DNA of 64,000 nt from Citrus sinensis (GCF_022201045.2 NC_068564.1:31215001-31279000); one strand, 5' to 3'. Shown: positions 23,499 through 38,500, counted from the first letter of the stretch. Notes: generated by a model not told the origin, from the sequence alone. Numbers and translations: made by a program.

Positions 23499-26400
23499 AT
23501 GGCCACGCCACTCCCCGATCACGATCGAATTGTTCCTACAGGTATGTACATAAGATTTTATATGGCTTTATAAATTTGCTAATTTGATTCATTTGTTCTT
23601 TTATGTTTGTTTAGGTTTGATATTAAACCTATTTTTTTCTTTTTTCTTTTTGTTTTAATTTGAGTAATTATGTTTGATTCAATTTTTTTTTTAATGTTTA
23701 ATATTAGCCATTGGTTCTAGGGTTTTGGAATTTGTTATATATACTTACTTCTGTCCTCGTGCAATCATTTAATATAGAAAAAGACGAAGTGAAATTCGAA
23801 AGAACGGACTTAATGCGGTTTTAAAATATCCCATTTTGGGTGGGATGATAGTATGCTCTGCTTATTTTTGTGTGTGTGTGTATTTTGGTTTTAACTTCGT
23901 TCCTTTTTATGGGTATTTCGGACTGCTTGTCTTCTGGCTGCATGTGAAAAACAATTTGGTATGTACATATATGTATGTGCTCAAACACTGCGATAATTTT
24001 AGCCTCAAAAGATGTTTCTGATATTGTAGAATCAAGGATTTGGAATGTGAATAAGCTAGACTAGTTCCCAAGTGAAACCACTATGAACTGCATCTAGGGT
24101 GCACGGCAGCACGAAGAGCAAACATGTGTGTTTATTATCTTTTTCACCTTTTACCTTCCATGATTTGTGTGTCAAATATGCATGTGTGACTGGATCTATT
24201 TATTGTTTTCTGGGATCAGTGCTTTGTGATTTCTGTGTTTGTTTAGTTGTACTGAGCCACTGAATTTTAATGCTGAGCGCAGGAGAGAGACCTGTTAAGC
24301 CAGATAATTCAACAGAGCAGGTATGCTGTTTTGGGAATTCCTTTGTATGTTTTGGCTACATTAATTTCTATATTTTGGTAAGATTAGGTGAATTGTTGCA
24401 ATAGCTCTTCATTTTGAAATCTATTATCAGCTACTTTCGCCCAAAGATGAAAGGATTGTTTCAGCAAATCCTTCTCCGGATGCAGCCATCATTGGACCAG
24501 CAAAAGATGTCACAGAACAGCCAGAATCTGCTGACAGTAGAGATTATAGCTCTGTCCACCAACTAAATACCTACAACTCCCATGATCCGAATATGTCATA
24601 TGGTGGGTACTTTCTCAATCTTTGCTGCTATAACTTGTTCATAACTTCAAAGCCTTAAATATCACTGATGGCAGCGTCAATCCTTCATGTGAAATATATA
24701 CAATTCAAATCTTTTTGTTTGAGCCATTTGGGAAATGTAGACAAGCTTATTTGTTTCAAGTAGAAGATTTCAAGCCATGATGAGAATGACCATATTGATT
24801 AATGTATTCATAATTAATTATTGTTTAATTTTTAAATTGGAAAAGAACGAACTTGATAATGCTTGCAATTTCTTCTGCTACCTCTTATGCTTTCATAGGA
24901 TATCAGGGTGGTAATACGTTTTACATTCTCTGTGGCTTCAGGTTATGGAAACAACACTACTTGGGATGGTTATTCTCAATATATTAATGCTGATGGCTTG
25001 CATGTATCACCGGTAGTGATGATTCCATCATTGCTGAAACTTTTAAAGCCTTTTTTTTTAATAATTATTTATGCTTTCTTATTTTGGTTGGATTTAGGTT
25101 ATATACAATGATAACACATCCCTTATGTTCCATTCTGGCTATGGCTTCAATCCCGAAATGGCGTATGGACAATATTCCCCAATTGCTACACCACTGCCTT
25201 CTATAATGGTGGAAGGCCAACTTTACTCACCACAGCAAATCCCCTTTTCTCCATCTTACTACCCACAACATGGTCCTCCAAACGTGCCATCAGCACTTCC
25301 AGTTTCACCATCTGAGATGATGACAGCAGAAAGTAGTGGTGACAACTTGCTTTTTGGGCCAAGTTCAGGTTATTTTGTACATTTTGGATCATATGGAGTT
25401 AATGTATCTGGGAATCCTGCATCTAGTCCTTTAACTTCTCCGGCAGCTTATCCTCAACCGATGGGGATACTTGGGTCCTATGAGCAGAATATTGGGCAGG
25501 TTTGTTCTCAATTAATTTACCATGTCCTTAGGTTTGGGACTTTGTTAGCTGTAAATCTTATTTCGAAGGACAATTTTCTGACTCATGGTTATGCCTACTA
25601 AGCTTCACTTTGTGGGCCTGGCTGTACTTTGGCCTTTAGCTGATGTTTCTTTGTATGTCACTGATTTGAGTTTGTTTGGAAAATAAATATAATTGGCCCT
25701 AGATACGGTTGAAAGTTTTTTTGTTGGTGCTTTGTACCTCACCACTTCTAGTTATAGTATTTGGCTGGGAGACTATAAAATGATGAAAGATTCATATACT
25801 CTTACTTTGGCATTAAATTAATTGTATTCTTCTGATATTTTATATCTTGTGAGCTTATTGAATTTTGCCTTTTAGAATTTGCCATTGCCTAATTGCAGAT
25901 TTCTCAACAACAAAGGTCATTCAATACATTTGGATTGGCATCAAGTTCTTCCACGGGAAATTACCCTCATGGTGCTGTTTATCAAAGCTCTTATTTTGGG
26001 AGTAATGACCGGGTCAGACTAGCTGCTGACAAGGGCAGAAGACGAGAGAGAGACCAGGATTCGATTTGCATTTCCAATGAATCACCTGCTATTGACCGAA
26101 ATCGAGGACCAAGAGCTTCAAAGATCAAGGGCAAGAGCAGTGAACAGAACCTGTCATCTGGTAGTAGCAAAAACAATTCATCAGGCTCTGGAATTAATTT
26201 TGAATTATACAACCAGTTCGATTTTCCCACTGACTATGAGAATGCGAAGTTCTTTGTTATCAAGTCCTTTAGTGAAGACAATGTTCACAAGAGTATTAAA
26301 TACGGTGTTTGGGCCAGCACACCTCATGGAAATAAAAAATTAGATGCTGCTTACCATGAAGCAAAGGAGACCGATAACAGATGTCCTATCTTCCTACTGT

Positions 26401-28284
26401 TTTCGGTATGTTATTCTAATGTGAAATCATTGTATAATTTGTGTTTCTATATATTGGAGCGGCTTTTGTGACTGATTCATGGCTCGGTCTATTCTAATGA
26501 GGATGACATGAGAGAAGTATTATGATTGGCCAATATAAGGGATTATTGAAGATGGTTTATTTTGATAAGTATGTTTATGGAGTATGACAAATTGAACTTA
26601 CTATTGCATTAGTTGCACATGTTTTTGGTTCCTTGAAGTTGACATTTTGATTATGAGTTATTTGTAATTCAATGCATCTGTGCCATAAGTTATAGGTAAG
26701 TTTGTTCAGTCTTTTCTGCCAAGGCCAGCTCATGACCAATTTATGGATGCTCTTTATTTCATTTAATAGCTGTCCACTTGAAAGGTTTATTGTTCCTTGT
26801 TATTGACTCATATACTGTGCCAAAACATCTGAACTTGTCTTTAGCTATCTCTTCTTACATGCAGATGCTGTAGTTCTTTTGTTGTGATGGGTCTTAATGT
26901 GAATGGTTATGGCTCTGCCAAGAGTATGTTTCAACATTTGTCTGATTAATGTAATTTTGGTTTACTCTCAAACATGGTTATAGGATGCTTGCTTTGTGGA
27001 GAATTCTCCTGCTTTAGGTTTTCCCGTCAACATTTCTTAGATTTGCTTTCCTTTCTCAAAATCACTAATCAATATGCCAACATGGTATGCGGTGAATTTT
27101 ATTTTCATTTGTTAGAATCATTAGCATTGATGGGAAACCTGTTACTCAGTTATTCTAAACTGATTTCTGCTCTGGTAGAATCTCATCCTTTTAGGTAACT
27201 AGTGGGGTTAAATCCTTTGTTTACAACTTTGTGCAGGTCAATGCTAGTGGACAGTTTTGCGGGGTCGCTGAAATGGTAGGACCTGTAGATTTTGAGAACA
27301 GTGCTGATTACTGGCAGCAAGATAGGTGGAGTGGGCAGTTCCCAGTGAAATGGCTTATTATCAAAGATGTTCCTAACAGTCGATTTCGCCACTTGCTTCT
27401 TGAAAATAATGATAACAAGCCTGTAACTCACAGCCGAGATTCTCAAGAGGTAGCTATCATATTTTTATTTTTCGTAGGGCTGGGGTTTTTGCATGTTCGA
27501 TCCCAAGTTAATTTTATATAATGTCACTTGTTCAGAATCTAGAACCATTTTCGAACATTCTAGGTTGTCCTGGTGTTATATACAATTACTGATACCTTGT
27601 TTAGCATAATATATTAAAATGTTTTAAGGGAAGTAGTTAAAATTCTGACTACTGATTTCTTTAATCACGTTATTTATTATTTATTATTTTTTGCCTTTCC
27701 TGGTGACCCTGTTGTAAACCTCAGTCCTAATATACCACTTCTTTACAAGAGATATGTTCACCACTTGTCTTGTTTTTTCTTCCACTCTTCTGTCGTTAAA
27801 TGTTAAGCTGTGACTCTTTTTCTTATAATTTTGTGGTTATTCAATCTGAGATTCTTTCTTTATGCTGATATTTAATCAGGTGAAATTAGAACAGGGTGTT
27901 GAGATGTTGAGAATTTTTAAGGAGCATGATGCACGTACATCTATTTTAGATGATTTTGACTTCTATGATGAGCGAGAGAGATCTCTGAAAGAAAGGAGGG
28001 CCAAACAACAAGTTAGCCTGACAAAAGGTGCTCCAGATTTACTTGCCAATGATTCTATGAACCAAATTTCAGATAGGTTAGCTCAAAGCCTCCGGTTGCA
28101 AGACACTGTTGAAGAAACTCCAGCAAGTATTATTGGTGCTGTCTCAAGAACTGATGTTTCAGGTTCACTTGCTAATGATTCCATAAATACAATTTCTGAT
28201 AGCTACTCTGAAGCTGTCGAGTCGGGATACAAGAGTAACAAAGAGATATTCACAACTGAAACAGGTAGTGAGAATCAGAATTAA
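23499..28284 (+). CDS. ECT: YTH-domain m6A reader (ECT family)
   Basis: Nine exons: 23499-23541, 24283-24320, 24431-24602, 24899-24910 (12 bases), 24942-25012, 25098-25499, 25899-26405, 27237-27449 and 27880-28284, giving 620 residues. All junctions are GT-AG and phase-consistent; exon 3 must use the inner donor ATG|GTGGGT for the Gly/Tyr-rich stretch SYGYQGGYGNN to continue. ECT proteins bind N6-methyladenosine in cytoplasmic mRNA and affect growth, trichome branching and mRNA fate. The N-terminal two-thirds is low-complexity (Tyr, Pro, Ser, Gln; [14 protein letters not shown]). The YTH fold runs from about 362 ([20 protein letters not shown]) to about 500. The aromatic cage Trp residues are Trp384, Trp441 and Trp446, all intact. 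Family membership is certain; the ECT number is not. Confidence 0.95.
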
Positions 28285-29030
28285 GGCAGACGGTAAGACC
28301 TAGAAAATTATGTAGACAGCTAGGTGCAATGTTGAAGGTGCTACTGGGGTCTTTGGCATGCTTGCTGTAACCCGACAAACAAACTCTTTGTTCTCTTGGT
28401 GATTCTATAATTCTTTTTCTTTTCCGTTTTTCCCCTGCTTACTAACAACATTGACGCAGTATATCTGGGAATTTGAGGAGTCAGCTAGAATCTGACTGTG
28501 CTTTTTGTTTTCTCTTTGTTCTTTCTTTGTCAATTCTTCAAGAGCAGTTCAGAGTCAATCCGGATCTGCCAAGGCAGAAAGGTAGTCTGATATCTGACTT
28601 GTTTGAATTTGATCTTTGTTGTTTTACCCCCCAAAGGCGGTGTTTGAAAATGTGAAGTATTATGTATCCATGTGGCAGTGGACTTTGTATACTATGTGCT
28701 GATGCCTTGTTGGATGTATTTTAGATTTCTCATTCACTGGTTTTGCCAGGCCTTTTCTAATCGAAGGATTTGTAAACTTACCCATTTTGGGAGGAAACGT
28801 AATAAAAAAAGAAAAAAAAGAAACTTACCCATTTCTAATTGCATTTTGTTATTGCAGTTGCCTTGTTTCTTGTTTCTATGTATGAAAGTAATCGGATGTG
28901 TATCAGCCCCCTTTGCTATTTGCCTATTTCATTGTCATATCAACCGTCCATTTCTTTTCTCTTTCCTAAAATATTTTTCTCTAATTATCTTCATGTTTTG
29001 AGAATCTGTCATATGTATAGACCGTAGAGA
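28285..29030 (+). other. 3' region of the YTH gene with a possible 3'-UTR intron
   Basis: A good donor (cg|gtaagacc, GT at 28293) lies nine bases after the stop. A matching acceptor with a pyrimidine tract ends at 28459 (gacgcag). The 167-bp segment between has intron-like base composition. The junction would be close to the stop, so nonsense-mediated decay is not expected. Several near-AATAAA signals follow. No separate gene is seen up to 29030. Confidence 0.4.
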
Positions 29031-29520
29031 ACATATTCAGGTCTGATCGACGAACTTATTTTCCAATGTCAAGGCATTTTTCGGCTTCAAAATACCGACC
29101 AAACATGGATTGTCTTTCACAATGCTGTTCTTCTGCATCTTCCTTGCTTTGACACGAGAATCCAGAGAAATTTGCTCGGATACTAATGAGGATGAAGTAT
29201 ACAGGAAGTGAATTTTACCAGAATATTCAAGCACTTTCAATCAAGTAAAGTATTGTCGTCTTATAGTTACCAACAGATTATTTTTGATTTACCGCAAATA
29301 ACCAAACTCTTGTATACCCGTGCATTGAACAGTACATAGTTTTGAATACATTTTTACATTAAGACAACTGGGAATAATACATGTTGCCGTACATGGTATT
29401 TCCACCATTTCAGACATTCTGAGCCTGTGCTTTCCAGTCAAATGGAAATTTCAATCAGGCTCGGATGAAAGCTGGAGCTTAAGGTATCTCTTTACGTATA
29501 TAATGCCTTGAGTACCATCA

Positions 29521-32500
29521 TCAACCCACTCTAATTGAGTTGTAGATCTCCATGTATTTGCCAGCCGCATTGTTCCAGCTATTATCATTTTCCATAATTT
29601 TCTGCACAATCCTATTCCATTCTTCTGGTTCTGCCAAGGGGAAATCCCAAAAAAGAGAAGGAGAGAACTTGTTAAGATACCATTTGACACAAAAACTTAT
29701 GCTAATAGATAAAAACCCAATAATAGTACTGAAGATGTAACGAACTGCTAAAGTTTTGCCATTGCTTGAAATAATTCTATTAAGTAATTGGAAACGTGGT
29801 GAAGGAGGGTAGTTTCAAGATCTAAGTTTAAAGGAGGGTTAGGAATTGGAAATGTATTGAAGAAAAATAGAGCCCTTTTAGCTAAGTGGCTGTGGAGATT
29901 TCTTCTTGAAAATGATTCTCTTTGGCATTCGGTGAATAGAAGTATGACCTCCACTCAAAGTTGGGACACTAATGTGGTTAACAATGCGATACCTCCACTT
30001 AAATGGTTAGGACTCTAATGTGATTAACAATGGAAGTCTTCGAAGCCGTCGGAAAGCAATCTCAAAGAAATATCTCTTTTTGCTTTCTCACATTAAACTA
30101 AGTGTGGGGAATGGCAAGGATATTGGTTTTGGGAGGATAAATGATTAGGAGATTTTTCTTTGTGTGAGCTTTCCCTTGCCTCTATAGGCTGTGTCCTACA
30201 AAATATGTTCCTTTAAATTTTTATACATGTTCTTCCTCTTCGTTGAATTGGCAGTGGAATTTCAACTTCAAAAGAAACTTGGGTGATAGGGAGATTCACG
30301 ATCATGCTTCTCTCTTGGAGTTGTTATACAATGTCGATATCGATGGAATGAAGGAAGACAAAAGGTTATGGAGTTTGAAGGCATCAGGAAATCATTCTAG
30401 CAAATCTTATCTGAACTGGCTGATTAATGGTGTCTCCTTGGCTGATTTTTACTCTCCAAAACAATCCAGAAGGCTAGTATTCTCCCTAAAATTCAAGTCA
30501 TTTTGTAAGCCTTAGCACAAAGAAAATTAAAATCTGGAGAAGTGATTCAAAGAAAGTTCCCTAGTATGTATCTATCTCCATCTTAGTGTGTGATGTGCAA
30601 AACAGATGTAGAAACTTCTGATCATCCTTTTATTCATTGCTTTGTGGCCTTAAAATTGTGGAATAGGTTGTGCAAAGAGGCCAATATTTTGCGGGTCATT
30701 CTAGGTTCTTGTCACTGCATTCTTATGGAGAATTTTTATGTTTTTGGTAAAGAAAAAATGGCCAAACTCTTTGTATCTATGCTATGGCAGCTTTTTTTGG
30801 CTAATATGGCAGGAAAGAAATCTTCTTATTTTGAAGGGAAAAATGTGGATAATATTGAAGAATTGTGGGATAGAGTTCGTCTTCTAGCTTTGCTGTGGGC
30901 TTCATTTTCTAAGGAATTCCAAGATTCATCTTTTTTCTTCATTCATCTAAGCTGGGAGAGTGTTTTGAGATAGGTGTCCAGGCTGGTCTACTATTTTGCA
31001 GAGGGGTGATTGGTATATTTCGTATAGCACAGAAAATTTTTCATTCTTTTGCTTTCTCAGTGAACAACTGGTCCACTCGTAACAATTCTTCATCATTAAT
31101 ATAATTTATAGTTTCTTATTAAAAAAAAAATGCAATCAATGTAGTATAAAATGTACCATGAGTATCAGTAGTAACGGTTTGAAACCTAGACACAGTGATC
31201 TTTCGGAAATAACTTAAGCAATTCTAGAGCATGAATTTAGTCTGGTAACACACAAATGTTTCAGAGATTCATAACACAGCAGTTTTAGCATTAACCCCAT
31301 TATTTAGGTTGTGCATATTAAATTCAACAAGGATCTTTCATTTAACCATGGGCTATTATTAGATGGATTTTGCTGTTAAGGGAAAAAGGGTTTTTGTCCA
31401 CAAGATGAGAAGATATTTCAAGGTTCAATGTAAACAAAACTTACTGCCTATGAAGTGTCTAAATGCACGGTCTAGAGCCCAATTTAAAGATCCTTCATCT
31501 ATTCCTTCAAATACAAACCTGAAAAATGCAAAATAACTATGTTATACAGGTTACAGGTTAAACAAGAGGACCACCATAATTTCAGGCACATACAAGTATG
31601 GTAACAATTTTACTATGATAATTCTGTTCAAAAGGGAATAATTTATCAATCATCAATCTCATTTCACATTCTTGGAATCAGAGAACAGATTCATTGTTTT
31701 GCTCATGTCGATCTCTATTACATTAAGAAACTCAAATCAGCAGTATAAAGACTCAAGTCTGGAACTAGATGACAAGCTTAAGCAGGAGATAAATATTACA
31801 AAAGGCCCACATTTTTATGAGTCCATAATATAGTGGAAATTTGGTCACTTACTTCCACTAGAAACCTTCTTTAGCATTTCAATATCTTTTGTCATTGCGA
31901 ACGCTCTTACTGAAAATTGAGCGAAGAAAGATTGTATCAAGTAGTTCAGGCATGTGGCTGCCAACTAGTTTAGTTGGTAAAATCTCTTGGGTTGAAAAAG
32001 GATATCTGGGCTTTGTACCCCGCTCACATAGAGGGGAGGGCATTTAATTACTAACAAGTGGTATATATATGTAGGTCAGACATGAACATTACTTAAAACG
32101 TAGCTCGTGTGATTGATAATCATTTTGCATTTGGACACTAATATGAAGTACTAACTGGATATTTTAAAATGCATAGAGATATAAAATTGCAGTTGAAAAG
32201 AAAGCCTTAAGGCTCACAACAGAGAGAAAATTCCTTAATTCGACTAATGATATGAAATCTCACAAATAATTAAATAACCTTTCCAAGGATAAGTTATCCT
32301 AACATCAAAGGGTATATATTTTTAGAAAATAATTTGAAGCTAGAGTCCAAAAGTAACCTTATTGTCATTTAAAAAAATGGTAGGTTTGGATTCCTTTTCC
32401 AGTAAATTTATTGACCATAAAATAGAGCCTTAAGTTTTGGTTTTTCAGACAAGACTTTGAATGATTATTGGAATGAAAAGAAACTCAGTTTACAGCTCAG

Positions 32501-35500
32501 GACTCGGGATGATTTTTTCCCTTTCTAATTCTCCATTCTCACTCCTCATATTTTCTGTCTCCACAAAATTACAGTAAAGATTGACAAACTCAACATCTAT
32601 AACTTCCAAAACCAGATTAATGGACTCTACCCTGACGATTTTTTTTTCTCTTTTTTGATCCAATCTTTTTATCATTTTCCACGAGCAGTTTTTAGGCCCA
32701 TCGACATACTGATACCCATCCATCTGTCCACCCACACACTCACATTTTGTCAAACAAAACAGATGATGGACTGCTGTTTAAATGTTTATTAGTTAGAATA
32801 TACAGCATTTTGCAAGTTAAGATGTAGCCTCAACCATTTGTTAGGATGAGATCTAGAGCGCATAAAGAACAAAAGTTAAAGAATAGGAGAATATACCCAT
32901 TGGCCTTTTCATGATTTGATGGATCATCCATGTCAAAGACCGTGTCTGCAAGACCACCTGTCTTTCTGACCACTGGGACCTGAAATAACATTTGTATTCC
33001 AAATGATTTCATCATAGAATAATCAGCTGATGCTCGTTGAACAAAATTACAGTAAAAAATAATTATTGGCAAAATGGTGTAATTGACTAGATTATACATG
33101 CAAGAATTTTTTAATAGAAAAATATTTCATCTTTTCTACATTCTGCCCCAACTAGTACCCCCAGGTGCAAAATAATTAAAATGTGAGGAACTACAAACAG
33201 CAGATATTAAAAGTTCTGACTATTATATATCAAATGAATAATGAATAATCCAAACCAGAGCATACCGCTCCATAACGCATTCCAATCATTTGGGCAAGTC
33301 CACATGGTTCATATATAGAAGGAACCAACACAATGTCTGCTGCAGCATAGAGCATGTGGGAGAGTTCCTCACTGCTTAACACAGTAAAGAAAAAAAAAAT
33401 CTGTAAGTATCTAAAACCAGGTATAGTCAAGGAAAGTGATAGGTACTTCAAATTGCCAAGATACACCAACTACCTTTAAGGATCAAAGTTCTATGCTGCT
33501 TATAAATACTTCAAAAGTCTCAAATATTGAAAAGGAATAGATAATAGCAACAGTATCTCAGACAGCTTTTCAAAATACAATTAAGGAAGTCTAGGAACAG
33601 GGTAATCGGTAGTGTTTGATTCCAAGTTCATTTACCTATACATCAGCAGGATCCGGGTACTTGTACCTTTGTTATGCTACAAAAAGATAAAAAAATAAAT
33701 CAATAATAGCCAGCCTCTGTCAGCCGACCTTATTACTTGCATCAGAAAAGATAAAACAAATTTGAAAACATATAACAATGAGGAGAAAGCAATGTATATA
33801 ATATACACACACATGAAGATTCACAAGCATTTAATATTCCATTAACAATTAATACCTTTCCTTTCTTTTAGTTTCCCATGCTTCTGCATCATTCTAATGT
33901 AAACTTAAATATGTCTATAATTAAAAATAAAGTATTTCCAGAAATCTCCAATCAGAAAGTTTTTTGAGAAAGAAGATGTTGCCTTTCTGTTGTTCCATAA
34001 GAGAATCATAAAAGCAGCTAGCAATAGATTGAATGTTCTAGTTCCCATAACTGATATGTGTCCTCTTTAACCATTGTTCTCAATGCATTGGACAGCACAT
34101 TTATGATTTTATACTTAAGGTCATTATGTTAAATTTTAAATGCTTAGTACAGTGAATAACAGCTACCACAAAATTCTAAGCCTGTTTGTGGATCTGTGAC
34201 ACCAATAAAGCAGCCTGTGCCACTTTGCTTACTAGTCAGTAGGTTTTTGCAGCCCAAGGCGAATGCCTGATGAGTCAGAAGTTTAAGGCATATCTAGGAG
34301 TTTCTGAGGTGATTCAATGACGATCACACCATTCGCAGTCATAATATGGAGAATCATCAAGATTAAATTGATGTTATAACCAACTCGCTTTCACACCACC
34401 AAATGGGGTGGATGAAGCTTTTGGACTTAAATTTTTAAGTAATCTGCAACTCATTACCAAATTTGCAAGATCTTCAAAATCTTTTTGAACCCAATGAACA
34501 GGAGAATTTCCCAGCAAAATCATTTGTCCACCCTGCACGTGAATCCAGCATTAGGAAAAAGAAATTAATATAATCATATTATGAATGTTGAGAATATGAT
34601 GATTTCAGCTGACTTCCATTTCTTAAGTTGTGACAACTTTTAAACCATTCGACCAATATACTTTTAACTGCAAGATTAAATCTGCAATGGATAATTGATG
34701 TAGCTTTTATGTGAACGTGTAAGATGGAATCTAAATGATCAAAATTATTTACGTAATGTTTATCACTTGTTTCATAATTTTTCAAAAACAGGTAAATAAT
34801 AAGGGGGATAATCCTAGCCCTGTCATATTACATTACATACATTAAGGACAAAAATTATTCAGTACTTTTTGTATTTACGGGGTGGTCCAGGCAATCAGAA
34901 TTTCATCTAAGTTTTCTGTACTTACCTTCCATGTTCTCTAAGATGATCAATTAACCTTTCATTCTCCATACATTAGGCAAGAACTTTCAGTATTCTACAA
35001 ATAATTTCATGAACTAGGCATACATTGTTTCATTCTCAATTCTCAAACTTGAAAGATATCAATAAGAGGCTTTACTTCCATATGCGCAAATTGCAGGTTC
35101 TATACAAGCTAATCTCTCTCATCATTATCCGGCCAGCAGTAAAATCGCTGTGCTCCAGAATACTTATAAATAAATGGTAGCATCACCAAAACCCGCATGC
35201 ACAGAGGAAAATATATATACACTTAAGGGTAAACAAAATGACAGTAATAAACTTACAAGCTCTTCAGCACGCTTAATTGTATGAGTAATCAAATGAAGAC
35301 CCTTCTGAGCAACTAGTCGAGTGATGCAGACAACCAATGGGACAGTCCCTTCTGACTTCAAACCCAACCCCTTTTGGATATAGTATTTGCATATCTTCTT
35401 GCCCTCAGGTTTTTGTGCTACAAGAAGCAGCATACCAACAGATAAGATAAAATGGAAAAGTAGAGCAACTAAGGACTTTAAGGCATGTAAAAAAGTAAGG

Positions 35501-38500
35501 ATAATATCATAAAAAGAACAATAATTGGAAGTTTCAGACAAAGGAAAGATTGGTATTTTGATGACATCAAATATATAATCAAATATCTTCCTATCCAGAT
35601 AAAGTAGAAAGCTCAATCATATTTGTTTATATTGTCAGTAACAATGCGGGTATTCTGAAGTGTGCTGTTGTTTAACACATGAGAGGCAATTGTTTATTGA
35701 TGTTCATTTCTCTCAATTTTTTTTGAGGAATTGTTTCAACTATGGTCTATCTAAGCTCAGTTAGGGGAAATGGATGCTCAATGACAATAAAAGTAATCGT
35801 ACCGTGAAACTTAGCAGGCAAGAAAGCATCTGTAGCAGGGTTCCAGATCACTGTGTCTATACCATTCAAAATACCAAAGTACCTAAACAATTATACAACA
35901 GTTTCATGTCAAAAACAATGAGTAGTTTCATATCTGCAATGAAAAAGCAAGAAATACAAATTAGTAATTAGGATACAAAAGATTGCATTGGATCACATAA
36001 AGCAGTATAACAATAAGTGCTTCCGCTTAAGGTGACTTCCCCTATTTTTCATATGTTAATGGAAAAGGGCGTTTATAACAATGGCATTTGTCACAAAGTT
36101 TCTGATCTAAATACCACCCAGAACAACAAGAAACAACGCAAAACTCTTAGAAAATGATGCACAAAATCTTCTACACCTGTGTCAACACTTGAATTAAATC
36201 CATTATAACATTTGACTAACAACAAAACAAAATAAAATATATGTGTATGATGCAGGGAAATTATCAATTGTCCACCCGGTTTTTCCAATGTTTTAAAAAA
36301 TACACAATTCTTTTTTTTTTTTTTGCTGGAATCCAGCTGAAGTTACATTTCTTTTCACTCGTCCACTTCCATTTGGTGACCGTTAAGAAAACTAACGGAA
36401 TATTGTGTAAATAACTTTTTTACCCTCAAATGTAAAAGATAAATTATCACTGACCATCTATTTTTTTCGTATTATTTCAAAAATACACAATTCTTAATTT
36501 CTTTTTTTTTTGCTAAACTCCACTTGAAGTTATATTATTTTGCACTTGTCCACCACCGTGTCGTTGTGAAATGACAATTTTACCCTTATGACGTCAGCAA
36601 AGTTCTAACGGTGTTATAACGAGAGTGGACCAATGAAAAAATGTTAACTTCAAGTGGAGCACTGCAAAAAAAAAAAAGATTTGTGTATTTTTGAAAAACA
36701 GTGAAAAAATAGGTGGACAGTAGATAATTTTCCTATGATGAATTTCTGAGCTCAAAATCTACATAGAAACTGATTAGTTAGGCCTACTGTGGATCACAGC
36801 TTCGTTGATGAACCCAAATTTTAAAATAAAAACTATATGAAATCTATGTGATCATTAATTCATAATCATGAAAACAATCAAATAGTGATGGTATATGGTT
36901 ATGAAAAATGGAGTTGTAATTCCTAAATTTTGAGTGGGAACTCTCCAATTCACTCCATGGATCATTTTATTGAACAAAACGTTGCCTAAGCTAACACCTA
37001 CCAGCTGATGATAAACCAATAATTTGAATTTTTTCACATGGACAAATGGTTAGGACTGCATGTCAGCTTCTTAAAATCGGATGCAGCAAAGCAATGCTAT
37101 AAGCTTGATGTATATACATTTAAAATTCTATAACAAATAAAATGACAACTGCATAAGTACAAGGTTTTGAAAGAAAATTTACTATCAGTGTATTATAATT
37201 ACAAATAAAATAGAAAATTGAGAAAATCATTCTTTGCAACTAGGGGAAAAAAAAATCCCCTCGCCTTTTGTTCTCTCCATGGACATCTAGTCCAAATATG
37301 TAACTCCTTTCCTTTTGCCTTTATTACTACAATTTTTTTTTATTATCCTATTGAGTATCATGAATAAATAACGAAATTAACCTTTGAAAGGATATTAAGG
37401 TATTAAAAAAATAACTGAAAAAGATTATGTAATGAATATAAGTGAAGTTTGTTGACAAACTTACTTATCACGATGTGTTATCAGCACACTTGCAAGCCAT
37501 CCAGAGCAAAGTGTCTCTTTAAGATATGTTGGAGAGACTGTACTGAAGATGAAGAATTACTTGATAAGGAAATATATATAAGGTGTAAGTATGAAAAAAA
37601 TGGATGTAAATCCATCAAGACAGAAATTATGTTTCTTCTATGCAGTTTTCTTTTTATTCCAAGCATGTGCGGGTTCGCACATACTTGGTAGGATAGGAAA
37701 TGACATAACATTCAAAGCACCAAGAGCAACGTCCAGTACAATATAGTTTGAGATTCACAAAGCAAATTCAGTCGGAAATGTCCTCTTTGTGTTTTAAACA
37801 ACATAATCCCAGGATATCCTATAACTTAGTGTTCTCATGTTAAAAGCTGACTTCCATAAATTGCTACATTGTCTTTAAAAATTAAGTTGTGGAAGAACTG
37901 ATAAATGCCACGGGTGACAAGATACCCTAGACAATCTTAATGCTTTATATAAGGTAAGGCAAAGTTCCCTTTCTCTGTCTTTCTAATGTCCTTTTTCACT
38001 ATGATACGTTAAAGTTCTTTCTCTGTCTTTCTAATGTCCTTTTTCACTATGATACATTAAAGTTCAAATAGAATAAAAGTTGAGTTCTCTCTCTTTCTCT
38101 CTCTGTGATAATTTTGAGTTGTTCCCTCTGTCTTGGTGACCCACAGGACATGAAACCAAAGAATGCAAGGGAATCATTCCAATTGCAGCCTGCCTTCCTT
38201 TTCAACCAAAGGGCTTAACATGTTCACAAAGAAGGGCACCCAGTTCCTGGGCAAACTATAGATGTGCATGAGCATATTTGAGCTAAACAAACTGCATATA
38301 GAAACATATCTGCAAACCCATGAAACAGTAAAGCCACTTACACCACTGCATTGCTATACACAATTCCACCTTTCAATAGGCTCAATCTTTCAGGATTGTG
38401 GCCAATAGTTCGATCATCAATTGCCTGCCATGTGAAGAGAAAAGAAATTAAAATGTCTACAACTTTTCTCTGTTTATAATGGACATTGGAGTTCTAACTA

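Noticed and set aside
24603-24612. Outer donor (GG|GTACTT) for YTH exon 3
   Set aside because: It breaks the phase with the 12-base exon 4; the inner donor (ATG|GTGGGT) gives a continuous Tyr/Gly-rich protein.
31960-32080. SINE on the plus strand (ctagtttagttggtaaaatc)
   Set aside because: Only a box A-like piece is visible; no box B, tail or duplication.
37969-38064. CRISPR-like or other spaced-repeat array
   Set aside because: Units are adjacent duplicates without spacers, in a plant intron.
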